This document shows, piece by piece, positions 17,091 to 26,707 of a stretch of 64,000 nt of DNA. Made by a program: the position numbers and the translations under genes. Within the stretch, counting starts at the first letter, position 1, and every line of letters starts with the position of its first letter. Source of the DNA: Paenibacillus algorifonticola (GTDB lineage: Bacteria > Bacillota > Bacilli > Paenibacillales > Paenibacillaceae); contig NZ_KQ040783.1 of assembly GCF_000971975.1 (NCBI RefSeq), positions 14,865 to 78,864 of the forward strand, in the 5' to 3' direction. The notes below the pieces were generated by a model. The model did not search any database. It had not been told where the DNA came from and worked only from the letters and a program-made list of their open reading frames with translations.

Positions 17091-20000
17091 CTAAATCAGG
17101 CGGTTCACCGCATTATTCGGCACGGCAAAGACGACTATCGTCCCTTGACCCGGATCACTCTGAATGTGTAGCCCCTTCCCATATAATTGTTTCAACCGTT
17201 GATTAATATTGAACAAACCGACTCCCTGCCTTTGGTTCGAACGTTTGTCGAATATATGTTGCCGCGTTTTTGTATCCATCCCCACGCCGTTATCGGCAAC
17301 GGTTACTTCTGTACGATCCTCATATTCGGCGATATGAATATGAATCATTCCGCCCGACGAACGACTCATGATGCCGTGCCGCACTGCGTTTTCGACAAGC
17401 GGTTGAATGGAAAGCGGGGGAAGCCTTAGCTCCATGTTCGCTTCGACTTCCCAAACCGTATTCAGCCTGCCTTCGAAACGTTCATTCTCGATATATAAAT
17501 AAGAACGTACGAGAGCAAGCTCCTGCCCAAGCGGAACAAGCAACTCGGAATTTTGAAAGCTGAAACTGGCCCGTAGATAATTGCTGAACTCGTCGAGCAG
17601 TAGGCGCATTCTGTTCAGATTGACGTCGCTAAGCGCAGCTATCGCATTGAGGGCGTTGAATAAAAAGTGCGGTTGTATTTGCGCCTGCAGCCATGCCGCT
17701 TCCATACGCAGGCGTTCGCGCACGGAACGGTTCAGATCCGTTAATGCCCGCACCCGAACCTTTAACTCCATCGCATCCGCAGGCTTCACAATGTAATCGT
17801 TAGCCCCAGCCAAAAAACCGGCGGCGATATCCTCAGGCTTGTTGCGCGCGGTCAGAAGCAGAACGGGCAGTTCCGAGCTCGAATAGCGCTCACGAATAGC
17901 TCTCGTCAATTCATACCCCGACATGTGAGGCATCATGACGTCAGCAATAACAAGATCCCATACTCTCGTGTTCAGATGAGACAAGGCATCCTTGCCGCTC
18001 GTAACCGCAATGATGTCGAAAGATTCCCCAGCCAGAATGTTCTCCAGTATTTTCAAGTTGAGCGGATCATCGTCCACAGCCAATACCGAAGGACGCACCG
18101 ATCTCTCCACAACGGCAGAATCGTCATCCGTACCGTAACGGATGTTCGAGTCGGCAGCGGCGGCGGTTTCTGCATAGACAGGCGGCAGGCCTGCTGCAAA
18201 ATCCGCTTCCCGTTGAACGGGCGAATCGGACAGCACCAAAGCAAAGGTGAATGCCGAACCTTGGCCAGAGGCAGATGTCACTTCCAACGTTTCGCCGTGC
18301 AGCTCCACTAACTGCTTGCAAATGCCGAGGCCCAGTCCGATGCCGCCCCCGGGCGCCGCCGTCATGCCGGAGTCCCCTTGCTCGTAAGGGTTAAAGATTC
18401 TTTGCAGCGTTTCCTCGTCCATGCCGACGCCCGTATCCGCAACGCTAATGTACGCCTTCCCGTCTTGTGCGACCACCCGGATGGCGACAGTTCCTTCGTT
18501 GGTAAATTTGATTGCATTGTGAACGAGATTAAACAAAATTTGAATGAGTCGGTTTTCGTCGGCCATCACAGGAGGAAACTCGTTCGGAATCTCATTGACC
18601 AGCCGGATCGGTTTACTAACGGTCATGAAGCGAAGCATGTCGAATACGCCGGAAGCGACAGCCTGCACCTGAACGGTCTGCACGTGCAGGCGGATGTTAC
18701 CCTCCTTGAGACGAGTCAAATCAAGCAGGTCATTTAACATAAACGACATGCGCCGACCGACCGTCATCACCAACTCCAAATTTTGGATACTCTCGCCGCT
18801 CAACGAATGTTTTTCGCTGTCAAGGACGGTTTGCGCCATATTCAGCATCCCGTGCAGGGGATTTCGCAATTCATGGGATGTGTTCGCCAGAAAATCGTCC
18901 TTCTGCTTGTCTGCCATTCTTAATTGCTCGTTTAGTTTGGCGTTTTCTTGGGAATTGCGGAAGTACTGCTTAAACCAGTAAGCGGAAAAACTGATGATAG
19001 CCACCAGCACGTCAAACGGGAAGTAAACGCTTATTACTTCCAAGTGAGCATTAATCAGTCCCCATGCGGAGCTGGATAATATGCTCATGGTGGCAAGCAG
19101 CAGGAAGGTGGCACCGGGCTGATTTCTGGCTATAAGTTTGCCAATCAGATAGATAACCCAGGCCATTGGAAACCAATAAAGCAGTCTGAATATTTTAAAT
19201 TCGATTAGATAGTAAATGAGCGGAGGCGGCATGACCAACACAAATCCTGAATACAAAGCCAGAACAATGGTGTACGTACGGAACAAAACCGTGTTTGTTC
19301 GGAGCTTGGCAAATATTCCGGTAATCAGCAGGAAAAAAAAGGGGACCAACGAGTACGAGAGTATCTTAATTTTCAGTGCCCATGCATAGTTGATAAAAGG
19401 CATACATACCAGCAGCAGGCTGTCGTTATCAGACACAATCGTAATCCCGGCGGTCATAAGCAGCATAAAAAAGGCAAGCAACCCTTTTTGCCAACTGAAC
19501 AAGTATAACATCACGGCGTACAAGCCAAGAAACATCAGTACCACGAAGGTCATAATCTGAAAGCCAATGGAGATCCATCGTTCGGTATTGATGGCCGTAT
19601 CCGACCCGAAGCGGATGGCTCTGACAATACCGCCATTAAGCGGATTATCAAAATTGGCCACGCGTACAAGCAGCTCGATCTCATTCACTCCGTTTGCCTT
19701 ATAAAGCGGGGTATAAGAAATCCGGCGGGGCTTATACGTATTCGCTTGCTCCGTCGGTTGGCCGACTCCTGCTATCTGACCGTTGAATTCAACAACTGAA
19801 GAGGCTTGAATTTCCTGAATCCAGAATTCGAAGGACTGTTGCGGTAAAGGGTCGACCAGAATGCGCAGCCGGTACGTACCGTATCCGAACGACGACTTTG
19901 AATCTGCCGGTAAAGCACTTCGCCAATCTCCCGGAACCATGATATTACGCTTGTCCAGGGATTTCCAATCCTTGTTTTTATGCGTGACGAATGCTTCCGG

Positions 20001-20207
20001 ATAAAAATCCCACTCGCCGTCCAGCGTAATGGAACGGGAGTTGGCGAAGTCCCAGCCGCGCAGATCGAGCACGCCTTGAACCGCACGAGGATGTTCAGGC
20101 GTAAGGAAAAACCCGGACCAAAGCCACCGGATGCCGAGAAGTATAGAGAGAAACAGGATGAACGTCACAGTATATTTCAGGGCGGTTTTGTTTTTTATCC
20201 AAATCAT
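17091..20207 (-). CDS. Hybrid sensor kinase: 7TMR-DISM, HK, REC, second LytS-type HK
   Basis: 1038 residues; RBS GGGAGTGAG. Order: anchor helix; extracellular jelly-roll domain of the 7TMR-DISM type (about 40-200); seven membrane helices (about 210-415); HisKA with NTSHELRNPLH (His about 443); HATPase (GLGLGICKQLVELHGE, about 622-638); receiver domain (LVIADVMMPHMSGYEL, Asp about 755; LLLTAR; KPAD); then a second, His_kinase/LytS-type module (QIQPHFLFNALNA, His about 848) with its own HATPase (VENAVRHGI, about 943). Known DISM hybrids end in such a kinase. It probably signals to the REC-wHTH regulator at 25 kb, across the SLH gene. The ligand may be a carbohydrate (inferred from the jelly-roll fold). 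Confidence 0.92.
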   Translation of the reverse strand: MIWIKNKTALKYTVTFILFLSILLGIRWLWSGFFLTPEHPRAVQGVLDLRGWDFANSRSITLDGEWDFYPEAFVTHKNKDWKSLDKRNIMVPGDWRSALPADSKSSFGYGTYRLRILVDPLPQQSFEFWIQEIQASSVVEFNGQIAGVGQPTEQANTYKPRRISYTPLYKANGVNEIELLVRVANFDNPLNGGIVRAIRFGSDTAINTERWISIGFQIMTFVVLMFLGLYAVMLYLFSWQKGLLAFFMLLMTAGITIVSDNDSLLLVCMPFINYAWALKIKILSYSLVPFFFLLITGIFAKLRTNTVLFRTYTIVLALYSGFVLVMPPPLIYYLIEFKIFRLLYWFPMAWVIYLIGKLIARNQPGATFLLLATMSILSSSAWGLINAHLEVISVYFPFDVLVAIISFSAYWFKQYFRNSQENAKLNEQLRMADKQKDDFLANTSHELRNPLHGMLNMAQTVLDSEKHSLSGESIQNLELVMTVGRRMSFMLNDLLDLTRLKEGNIRLHVQTVQVQAVASGVFDMLRFMTVSKPIRLVNEIPNEFPPVMADENRLIQILFNLVHNAIKFTNEGTVAIRVVAQDGKAYISVADTGVGMDEETLQRIFNPYEQGDSGMTAAPGGGIGLGLGICKQLVELHGETLEVTSASGQGSAFTFALVLSDSPVQREADFAAGLPPVYAETAAAADSNIRYGTDDDSAVVERSVRPSVLAVDDDPLNLKILENILAGESFDIIAVTSGKDALSHLNTRVWDLVIADVMMPHMSGYELTRAIRERYSSSELPVLLLTARNKPEDIAAGFLAGANDYIVKPADAMELKVRVRALTDLNRSVRERLRMEAAWLQAQIQPHFLFNALNAIAALSDVNLNRMRLLLDEFSNYLRASFSFQNSELLVPLGQELALVRSYLYIENERFEGRLNTVWEVEANMELRLPPLSIQPLVENAVRHGIMSRSSGGMIHIHIAEYEDRTEVTVADNGVGMDTKTRQHIFDKRSNQRQGVGLFNINQRLKQLYGKGLHIQSDPGQGTIVVFAVPNNAVNRLI

Positions 20208-20221
20208 ATAGAGCTCACTCC

Positions 20222-20340
20222 CAACGATTCGCCGTGCAGTTCTGCCAAGTGCTTGAAAATGCTAAGGCCCAGTCCGGTAACTTTCATACTTCGACAAGAA
20301 CAGCGGGAATCCCTTGTTCCATAAATCGGGTGATTAAACA
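20222..20340 (-). pseudogene. Histidine-kinase ATPase-domain fragment
   Basis: VTGLGLSIFKHLAELHGESL corresponds to the GLGLGICKQLVELHGE block of the neighbouring kinase but differs in sequence, so it is a relic of a different kinase and not a simple duplication. The preceding FNHP...RFMEQG part lies in another frame. The group II intron remnant abuts its other end. Confidence 0.55.
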
Positions 20341-20400
20341 CATTAGCCAGTGTTGTGACTAGAGTAAAGGGCTGAAATTTTATTCAGCCCCTCCTCATCA

Positions 20401-20433
20401 AACCGTACGTGAGGTTTTCCCTCATACGGCTTT
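20401..20433 (-). ncRNA. Group II intron domain V
   Basis: Minus strand reads AAAGCCGTATGAGGGAAAAC then CTCACGTACGGTTT: stem AGCCGTA(T)GAGG with a GAAA-type tetraloop region and the catalytic AGC triad. It closely matches the bacterial domain V consensus. The catalytic RNA core is thus preserved although the protein is not. Confidence 0.8.
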
Positions 20434-20927
20434 CCGATGTTACTTTCATGCGCATGCAGCTTATGAGTTCGCCCACTGCTTTGCCATGCCTTTCCCATAA
20501 CACGTCGAAGTAGTTCAGGTAGATATTCTCCAAGGGTGGGGAAATGACACCACCCTGCGGCGTGCCTAAGTCTGATCGTCGAACGTTTCTTTCTTCCATC
20601 ACGCCTGCTTGCAACCATATGCGTACCAGTTTAAGCACTCTTCACCCAATTCCCTTTGCGGTTGCATGCTTTCCGGATGCGTTCTAAGGCTTGCTTGGCA
20701 CTCCGTTTAGGTCGAAATCCAAATGAAGATTCTTGAAAATCCTGTTCGAATAGGGGTTCCATGATGAGTTTTGTTGCCATTTGTACCATCCGATCTCTAA
20801 CGGGTGGTATCCCTAACGGTCTTTGCTTGCCATCCTTTTTCGGAATGTATTGTCGTCTCACGGGCTGAGGGTGGTATTCCCCCTGTTCGAGTTGCTGTTG
20901 GCTTTCGCGAAGAAAAAACTTGAACAA
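20434..20927 (-). pseudogene. ltrA: Group II intron maturase, two internal deletions
   Basis: Fragment 1 (20927-20631): [59 protein letters not shown], i.e. reverse-transcriptase blocks 0-2. It breaks at NRKGNWV. Fragment 2 resumes at [12 protein letters not shown] and TPQGGVISPPLENIYLNYFD (block 4), then after WERHGK jumps directly into the domain IV/V RNA. The catalytic YADD block, the X/maturase and endonuclease domains are gone. The wild-type length would be about 420-470 residues. Confidence 0.8.
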
Positions 20928-21419
20928 AGCAGAGCTCCTTCCCTCCCGCAGGTTATGTTGTCCTGCGGTTCTTCAGTACTATGAGCCCCTCGGACTCCCG
21001 TCCTGCAGACGATCCACTTCACTTTCAGGGTTTATAGGATGTCTTTTTACATTTTTCCCCTTTGAAGGGAAGGGTCTCCCAGTTCACTGCATCCTCTTTC
21101 CCGCCATGCCGTTCCCTTTACGCGGAGGATTCTCCGCTATGGTTCCAAATTCTCCATAGCTTCCTTGGCCTTCGTCTATATCCCCGAGACTCGGCTTCCT
21201 CTTTTCCCTCTTGCGAGGCCTTTTTGACGACGCGGCAGGATTCACTTCATGTTCCGGCCTGGCAGGTTGCTTGCCCCGTCTCCGACAGGTACTTTTGTCG
21301 ATGCGCTTCTACGCACAGATTTCGCCATACGCAGGTATCCTAGCTACGAAGGTGGCTTGGCCCCTCCTTCGGTTGGACTTTCACCAACTAGACGATGCAT
21401 GCCTCTGGGCATGCGGGAC

Positions 21420-21448
21420 AAAAAAAGAGGAGGCAGTTAGCCCCCTCT
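21420..21448 (-). terminator. Terminator of the SLH-protein gene; intron insertion site
   Basis: Minus strand: AGAGG-G-GGC, loop TAACT, GCC-T-CCTCT, then TTTTTTT. It begins 13 bases after the stop codon. The group II intron remnant starts right behind the T-run. Confidence 0.8.
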
Positions 21449-21460
21449 TAATCATTAATA

Positions 21461-24400
21461 CTAGTCGATCAACTTCGTAGCTTTCAGCAATCTTTCAACC
21501 ATAACCGCTGTTTCCGCGCGCGTCATCTCCGCTTTCGGGTTCAACTGCTGTTTGCCGATCCCTTGCAGGATGCCAGCCTTAATCAGTTGGGCTGCGGACT
21601 CCCGGGCATACCCGGAGATTTGGTCCATATCGCTATAAGGAGCCAGAATCTGATTGATTTCCGATGCGCTCAGCGCCTCTTGCGGCTGAACGATATGAAG
21701 GGAGCGGGCGATCATAGCGATGCCTTGCTCTCTTGTAATCCGTTCGCTGCCGTGGAAAGCACCGTCTTCAAAGCCTTTAATAACGCCAAATTCGCTGGCA
21801 ATCGTTACGGCATCGTGGTACCAACTCGACGGTGCTACGTCGCTATACGGCGTGCCGGATACACCTTGGCGCATTAAGCCAAGTCCGCTTGCCACAATTG
21901 TGGCAAATTCCGAACGGTCAATACTGCGATTCGGGGAGAAGGTATTGTTGCCTGTACCTGCAAGCTGCAGTCTGGCTGCAATATTGTTGATGCTCGCCTG
22001 TGCCCAATGGCTCTTCACGTCATCGAAATTTTGCGGATTCCAAATGACCGAGTAGCTGCCCTGGCTGCGCAGGTCGTTGATCATTGCAAAGTAACGGTTA
22101 TTGATTTTCGTTACGACTGTCGGCACATGGAACACGGTACCGTCCGGATTAACAATGACGCCGGTCGTAATTTTGTTCGGATCAATGCCTTCAGGCAATG
22201 CGATATAGCGCGGCGCGTAGTCCTTCAATTGATCCGGCTTAACGGTTTGGTTGTGGTACGTGAAGTTAAGCGATAGATCGACCGGATTGACGAGCAGATC
22301 GTAGCCACCTTTGGTCGCCTGATCTTTTGCTGCGGCTTTTAATGCGTCAGACGATCTCTTGATATCAATATCGACTGCAATTTCGCCAAGTGGCGCGCCG
22401 TTCCATTGTTTGGCGATCGAACCCAGATCCAGTTGTGTGCTTGGAATCGGATAAATAGCAAGCAGGTTCTCGATGTTCAGCGTGGAGCCGGTATCGGACA
22501 ACTGCTTCAGGGTTGCTGCGGTCAAACCTACAACCTTGATGTCACCGTCGCCAGGCACAAGCACATTCAATTGCTGTCCATTACCTTTGGAGAGATGAGC
22601 CGATAGTTTATCTTGATCAATCACAACGGTCGTCACGTTGTTTGCCGTTGTGCCAGTAGCGAAGCTACTGTCCTCATTGTTTACGGTTGTTTTCACGCCC
22701 GATGCCGGAGCAGGAGCAGGTGTAGGCGCAGGACTTCCATTCGTGCCGGAGTCATTACGAGAGGCGCGCGTCAAAGTTACGATGTACGTTTGCGTCGTGC
22801 CGTCCTGCGCCGTCACGAACACCTTGATCGTGTTGATGCCTACGCTCAGCGGCAGCGAATCGGAAGCGACGCCACTTGTCAAGTTAATCGGACCTTGTAC
22901 CAACATGCCTTCGCTATTGTACACGCTCGCCGTCACCGTAAAATAAACAGCATCATATACCGTTGCCGTCACTGTCGTGTCGCTCACGCTGTTCGGCACA
23001 CTTGTCGTATAGTTTGTGGTGTCTGCCGCAACTGCCGGGCTTAACGTGCCGCTCGACAGCGTCAAATCTTCCAAGCCCGCGTTGCTAGCCACTGTACGAA
23101 TCACTGTTCCTGTGCTGATAGCAGACGCCAACTGCGTCGCTGTCGCTTTCACACGGGTTACAATCGTATAGTCCGTCCCTGGCATCAGTCCGGCGAACGT
23201 CGAACTATCTTGCCACGTTACGCCGCCGTCTATGCTGTATTCCTGACCGGTGACGGCTTGCAGCGTAATGCTCGTTGCTGTTTTGCTTACTTCTACCGGT
23301 GCTGCCGGAGCCTCGGCGCCGTCCGCTGCCGCGCTTGTCACGCTCCCTGTCGCATGCGTATCGTCAGCGGTTACCATCACGGTGATGGCTGCGCCGAAGT
23401 CGTCAGCGGTTAACGTGTAGCTTGAACCCGTCGCATTCGTGATGGCGACTCCGTTCCGGTACCATTGGTAAGTCGGCACATTGTCCGACGTGTCAGGCGA
23501 ATAAGTGATTCCCGATAAGTCCGCAGTCAACGTTTCACCAACTTTGGCAACACCGCTGATTCCCACGCTGCCTCCCATCTCTGAAATCCCAATATATTTT
23601 GTGGCAGTGATATTGTTGCTAATGACACCGGAATTATACTCGACAATAACTCCCGGATCAAAATATCCGCTGCTGTTGCCGTGTGTATTATTTACAGCTA
23701 AGTAACCTATTTTATTACTAGTCGTGTCTAGCAGAAGTGTAAGATGGTCATACGCTCCATTAGCCACAAACTCATTCGATGTATCAAGACCTGTTGACTG
23801 ACCGTTAGATACATACCTTGTAGCGCTATAACTAGAAGTGTCCCAATTAGGTGCTGTAGTATTAGTAGCGCCTATAAAGGTTAAAAAGCTCCAATTTCCC
23901 ATAAAGGCACTTTTAAATTCTTTAAACATACTAGCAATCGCAAAAATTTCTTGAGGATTATTTGCTTTTGGCTCTAAAAGATGACCGCTATTGTTCGTTG
24001 CAATCGTCACAGCATCTTTAAAAGTCATGGTAGTAGCCTGTCTCTGCACATATACAAAATGGCGCCCATTGTAGGTACGCACAGATGTTTTCCCATCGGT
24101 CAATGGTGCACCTGGCGCTACATTTACTGTTACACTTTGGGTTTGCCCCACAGCTTTTGTAAATGTCAATTTTTGAATAACATCCAGAATATCTTCATAA
24201 GTATTACCATTTGAAAAATTGAATACTCTATTTACAGATGTAGATTGATCAGTCACAATGCCACTGATTTTTATGCCATTAATCAACTCGGTGATACCAC
24301 TTGGAAGAGCTCCAACAGCAATAGAGCCATTATTTACTGCCACAGTAAAGTATCCGCCTGCTCCATTCACGACACCTGTACTTCCAAATGTAGCATTGGA

Positions 24401-24556
24401 TAGCTGATAGGTGGTTTCGGTTACACTAACAGGAGTACCAAGATCAATTGCAGATGTTGCAGCGGCTTTTACTTCTAACGGATGAAGAGGCATCATCGTC
24501 AATACCATAATAATTGCTATTAGAACAGATAACATTCTTCGATTTTTTAATTTCAT
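21461..24556 (-). CDS. Secreted SLH-anchored protein with Ig- and cadherin-like domains
   Basis: 1031 residues. Signal peptide 1-32 (MKLKNRRMLSVLIAIIMVLT, ending EVKAAA). Residues about 33-320 are an unrecognised beta-rich region. About 329-422 is an Ig-like domain (GVAKVGETLTADLSG, YQWYRNGVAI). About 422-488 is a fibronectin-like segment (QEYSIDGGVTWQDS). About 492-598 is a cadherin-like beta-sandwich repeat (LEDLTLSSGTLSPA, VTAQDGTTQTYIVTLTRA). Then a Pro/Ala linker, a pre-SLH domain also seen in the 2454-residue protein, and three SLH repeats (about 845-1031: DVKSHWAQASI, DVAPSSWYHDAV, DMDQISGYARESA). SLH repeats bind pyruvylated wall polymer. It sits between a hybrid kinase and a response regulator, so its expression may be signal-controlled. 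Confidence 0.9.
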   Translation of the reverse strand: MKLKNRRMLSVLIAIIMVLTMMPLHPLEVKAAATSAIDLGTPVSVTETTYQLSNATFGSTGVVNGAGGYFTVAVNNGSIAVGALPSGITELINGIKISGIVTDQSTSVNRVFNFSNGNTYEDILDVIQKLTFTKAVGQTQSVTVNVAPGAPLTDGKTSVRTYNGRHFVYVQRQATTMTFKDAVTIATNNSGHLLEPKANNPQEIFAIASMFKEFKSAFMGNWSFLTFIGATNTTAPNWDTSSYSATRYVSNGQSTGLDTSNEFVANGAYDHLTLLLDTTSNKIGYLAVNNTHGNSSGYFDPGVIVEYNSGVISNNITATKYIGISEMGGSVGISGVAKVGETLTADLSGITYSPDTSDNVPTYQWYRNGVAITNATGSSYTLTADDFGAAITVMVTADDTHATGSVTSAAADGAEAPAAPVEVSKTATSITLQAVTGQEYSIDGGVTWQDSSTFAGLMPGTDYTIVTRVKATATQLASAISTGTVIRTVASNAGLEDLTLSSGTLSPAVAADTTNYTTSVPNSVSDTTVTATVYDAVYFTVTASVYNSEGMLVQGPINLTSGVASDSLPLSVGINTIKVFVTAQDGTTQTYIVTLTRASRNDSGTNGSPAPTPAPAPASGVKTTVNNEDSSFATGTTANNVTTVVIDQDKLSAHLSKGNGQQLNVLVPGDGDIKVVGLTAATLKQLSDTGSTLNIENLLAIYPIPSTQLDLGSIAKQWNGAPLGEIAVDIDIKRSSDALKAAAKDQATKGGYDLLVNPVDLSLNFTYHNQTVKPDQLKDYAPRYIALPEGIDPNKITTGVIVNPDGTVFHVPTVVTKINNRYFAMINDLRSQGSYSVIWNPQNFDDVKSHWAQASINNIAARLQLAGTGNNTFSPNRSIDRSEFATIVASGLGLMRQGVSGTPYSDVAPSSWYHDAVTIASEFGVIKGFEDGAFHGSERITREQGIAMIARSLHIVQPQEALSASEINQILAPYSDMDQISGYARESAAQLIKAGILQGIGKQQLNPKAEMTRAETAVMVERLLKATKLID

Positions 24557-24969
24557 ATTTTGTGTATACCTGCTAACGAAAGCATATAGAAATTCTATAT
24601 TTGCAGATTTCTTTCAGTTAAGCAGGGTTCTCCTTTCTTCTTGAAAAATTTGTCTATTCCTTCTAACTCAGGCGCTTCTGCTCACGCTGAAGTAAAACAA
24701 TCGTTCTTTTTCTATTCCGCTTTTATACTCCCCCCTGTCCCATAGGGACTCCAAGCCCCTTGATCCTATATCTTGATATATTCCACTTACTTTCGACAGG
24801 TGTGATCGTAACAAAAGGAACTTTACAGGATCTCTACAACTGCTTTACATGCTGTTTTCGCTCACGTGGAAATGAAGGACTTAAAATTAACCTCGTATTA
24901 TCAAGGTAATTCAACCGACTGAGACTACCTCTAATTGGACACGGCTGCTCAGACAGTTCTAATCATCCA
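24557..24969. other. Divergent regulatory region between SLH protein and response regulator
   Basis: 412 bases without a gene. An inverted repeat GTCCC-ATA-GGGAC (24739-24751) lies in it and could bind the divergent regulator. No clear RBS was seen for the SLH gene ATG (24556), which is preceded by an AT-rich leader. Confidence 0.4.
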
Positions 24970-24999
24970 TTGCCAAAATTCCGATAGTATTGGTATAAC
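24970..24999 (+). promoter_or_regulatory. Sigma-A-like promoter of the response regulator
   Basis: TTGCCA (24970-24975), 18-base spacer, TATAAC (24994-24999), 52 bases before the ATG at 25052. Confidence 0.5.
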
Positions 25000-25051
25000 A
25001 AGTTGAATCTTGCCAAAAAACAATGCATACATGTTATGGAGCGTGAAATAC

Positions 25052-26215
25052 ATGAAGATCATGCTGGTGGATGACGAAGCGCTGGTGTTAAACCAGATTC
25101 GGCGAATGCTATCGGGATATCCCGGTATTTCGGTGGTCGGCTCGTTTGGGAATGCGCGAGAGGCTATTATGCGAATGCCGGAACTTCAGCCAGACGTCGT
25201 ATTTTTCGATATTCACTTGCCGGAAATATCGGGAATCAAAGCGGTAGAGCTGGCACAGGAGGCTTGTCCGGGAGTCGATATTGTATTTGTAACGGCATAT
25301 AGCGAGTATGCTGTCCAAGCTTTTGAGATGAATGCGGTCGATTATTTGCTTAAACCGTTGTATCAAGCACGTTTGGATCAAACGATAAAGCGGCTGATGC
25401 AAAAAAGAATGCATAAAGAAGATATGCGCTCAATAGCGCCTTCTCGCATTCTGTGTTTTCGGTCTCTCCGTTTTCAGAGCAGCGGCGGGTCTCCGGAAAT
25501 ACCGAAATGGCGTACGGCAAAAACGCAGACTCTGTTTGCTTTCCTGCTACACCAACGCGGCAATATCGTCCTCAAGGAGACACTTTTGGAACTGCTGTGG
25601 CCGGAGCTTGATGTGAAACAGGCGGCGAATCAATTGTACACATCGATTTATCACATTAGACAGTGCTTGAAGCAAATGGGCATTGATGCCCCCATCCAAA
25701 ATATGACTATTCAAGAAGGCTACATACTCGACACAAGCCGAATTCGGATTGACGTGGATGAATGGGAAAACGGTTTGCGCCAGGTGAGCGGCTTAAATTT
25801 GACCGACAGTCACTCCGAGCTGCAGCGGTTGCTTTCGCTTTATGAAGGGGACTATTTACCAGAGATCGGTTATGGGTGGGTAGAGGACGAACGCGAAAGA
25901 CTACGGAAGCTATGGAATCAGAATGCCCGTTCGTTAGCCCGATTCTATGAGAAAGCCATGATGCTGGAGGAAGCGCTGGCGATGTACGAACGGATTCAGG
26001 ATGTGGACCCGTATAACGAAGAAGACGGACTTGCGCTGATGAAGCTGTATACGGCAAGCGGAAGGCACAAAGAAGCGGAGAGGCACTACCATAAGCTGGA
26101 TCATCTATTTACAAACGAGCTGCGGATCGGCTTGACCGATAAGCTGGTAGACTGGTTCGAACAAGCGAGAAAGAAATTGCCCCCTTGGCGCAATGAGGAA
26201 ACAGAAATTGGATAA
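25052..26215 (+). CDS. Response regulator with winged helix and BTAD domain (SARP-like)
   Basis: 387 residues from ATG 25052 (GGAG 10 bases upstream; the frame is open to 25010). Receiver domain 1-120: MLVDDEALVLNQIRRML, phospho-Asp in VVFFDIHLPEISG (about 53), FVTAYSEYAVQAF, DYLLKPL. About 145-235 is an OmpR-type winged helix (WRTAKTQTLFAFLLHQRGNI, LLELLWPELDVKQAANQLYT). About 240-375 is a BTAD all-helical domain (LLSLYEGDYLPEIGYGWVED, ALAMYERIQDVDPYNEEDGL). This REC-wHTH-BTAD order is known in Bacillales partners of DISM-type kinases. It probably receives phosphate from the kinase at 17-20 kb and controls the SLH gene between them (inference). Confidence 0.9.
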   Translation: MKIMLVDDEALVLNQIRRMLSGYPGISVVGSFGNAREAIMRMPELQPDVVFFDIHLPEISGIKAVELAQEACPGVDIVFVTAYSEYAVQAFEMNAVDYLLKPLYQARLDQTIKRLMQKRMHKEDMRSIAPSRILCFRSLRFQSSGGSPEIPKWRTAKTQTLFAFLLHQRGNIVLKETLLELLWPELDVKQAANQLYTSIYHIRQCLKQMGIDAPIQNMTIQEGYILDTSRIRIDVDEWENGLRQVSGLNLTDSHSELQRLLSLYEGDYLPEIGYGWVEDERERLRKLWNQNARSLARFYEKAMMLEEALAMYERIQDVDPYNEEDGLALMKLYTASGRHKEAERHYHKLDHLFTNELRIGLTDKLVDWFEQARKKLPPWRNEETEIG

Positions 26216-26242
26216 TCTCACGCTTAAAGGCGAGGGATTTTT
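26216..26242 (+). terminator. Terminator of the response regulator
   Basis: TCTCACGC pairs imperfectly with GCGAGGGA and runs into TTTTTA, directly after the stop codon. Confidence 0.5.
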
Positions 26243-26354
26243 AGTATATCACCATAAATCTATGTCGAACAATTGAACGGTTCAGAGGCAGTCCTTGCTC
26301 CTGGCCCGTTCATTCTATACCTGGAGCTACAGCAAAGACAACTAACCCGATCTC

Positions 26355-26579
26355 AAGCAGATCATCAACGGGATGATGACGGAAGCCGGAACGCTGTCCC
26401 ACGAATGGAAAGTAAGCACGTACCGCGTACAGGAACTGAAGCACCTACGGCATGTCTTCAAATTACACATCGTCCGAAAAATCTGCTGCAATCCCACGTT
26501 TGATTGTCCCGTCGCGCGTATGGACGTCAAAAAATGGGCGGAATTCGCAAGGACGATGAGTTTTGAAGACACGCCCTAA
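26355..26579 (+). pseudogene. Unrecognised truncated reading frame
   Basis: The frame reads LKQIINGMMTEAGTLSHEWK, YRVQELKHLRHVFK, then MDVKKWAEFARTMSFEDTP to a TAA. Composition is protein-like, but there is no RBS and the frame is closed upstream by a TAA (KDN-stop-PDLKQ). I do not recognise the family. It lies in a stretch of debris and is probably the tail of a lost gene. Confidence 0.3.
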
Positions 26580-26674
26580 ATAAAGGCTCCTTTCTCACAA
26601 AAGTATTTGATCTTCTTGAACTATTAATTGAACTGGAGTTCAACCCTCAGGTACAACAGCATTATTTTGAACTG

Positions 26675-26707
26675 GCCCCTTCTACCGAAACGGCGGAAGG
26701 GGCTTTT
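26675..26707 (+). terminator. Strong GC-rich hairpin
   Basis: GCCCCTTC-T-ACCG, loop AAA, CGG-C-GGAAGGGGC, followed by TTTTGC. It has intrinsic-terminator form; no intact gene precedes it closely. Confidence 0.6.

Larger units (their letters stand above)
20350..21419 (-). mobile_element. Degenerate group II intron (class C-like)
   Basis: On the minus strand the 5' part (about 21419 to 20930) has domain-I-type sequence including GTTGGTGAAAGTCCAAC. A broken reverse-transcriptase ORF follows, then a domain V hairpin (20401-20433) and a domain VI-like stem (GGGGCTGAA...TTTCAGCCC, about 20369-20392). The 5' edge lies immediately after the T-run of the SLH gene's terminator, the target choice known for class C introns. 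The start GTCCCGC departs from the usual GUGYG, so the exact ends are uncertain. The ORF deletions mean it cannot move by itself. Confidence 0.75.

Noticed and set aside
22613-23044. 143-codon plus frame within the SLH protein gene
   Set aside because: Arg/Cys-rich antisense shadow without RBS.
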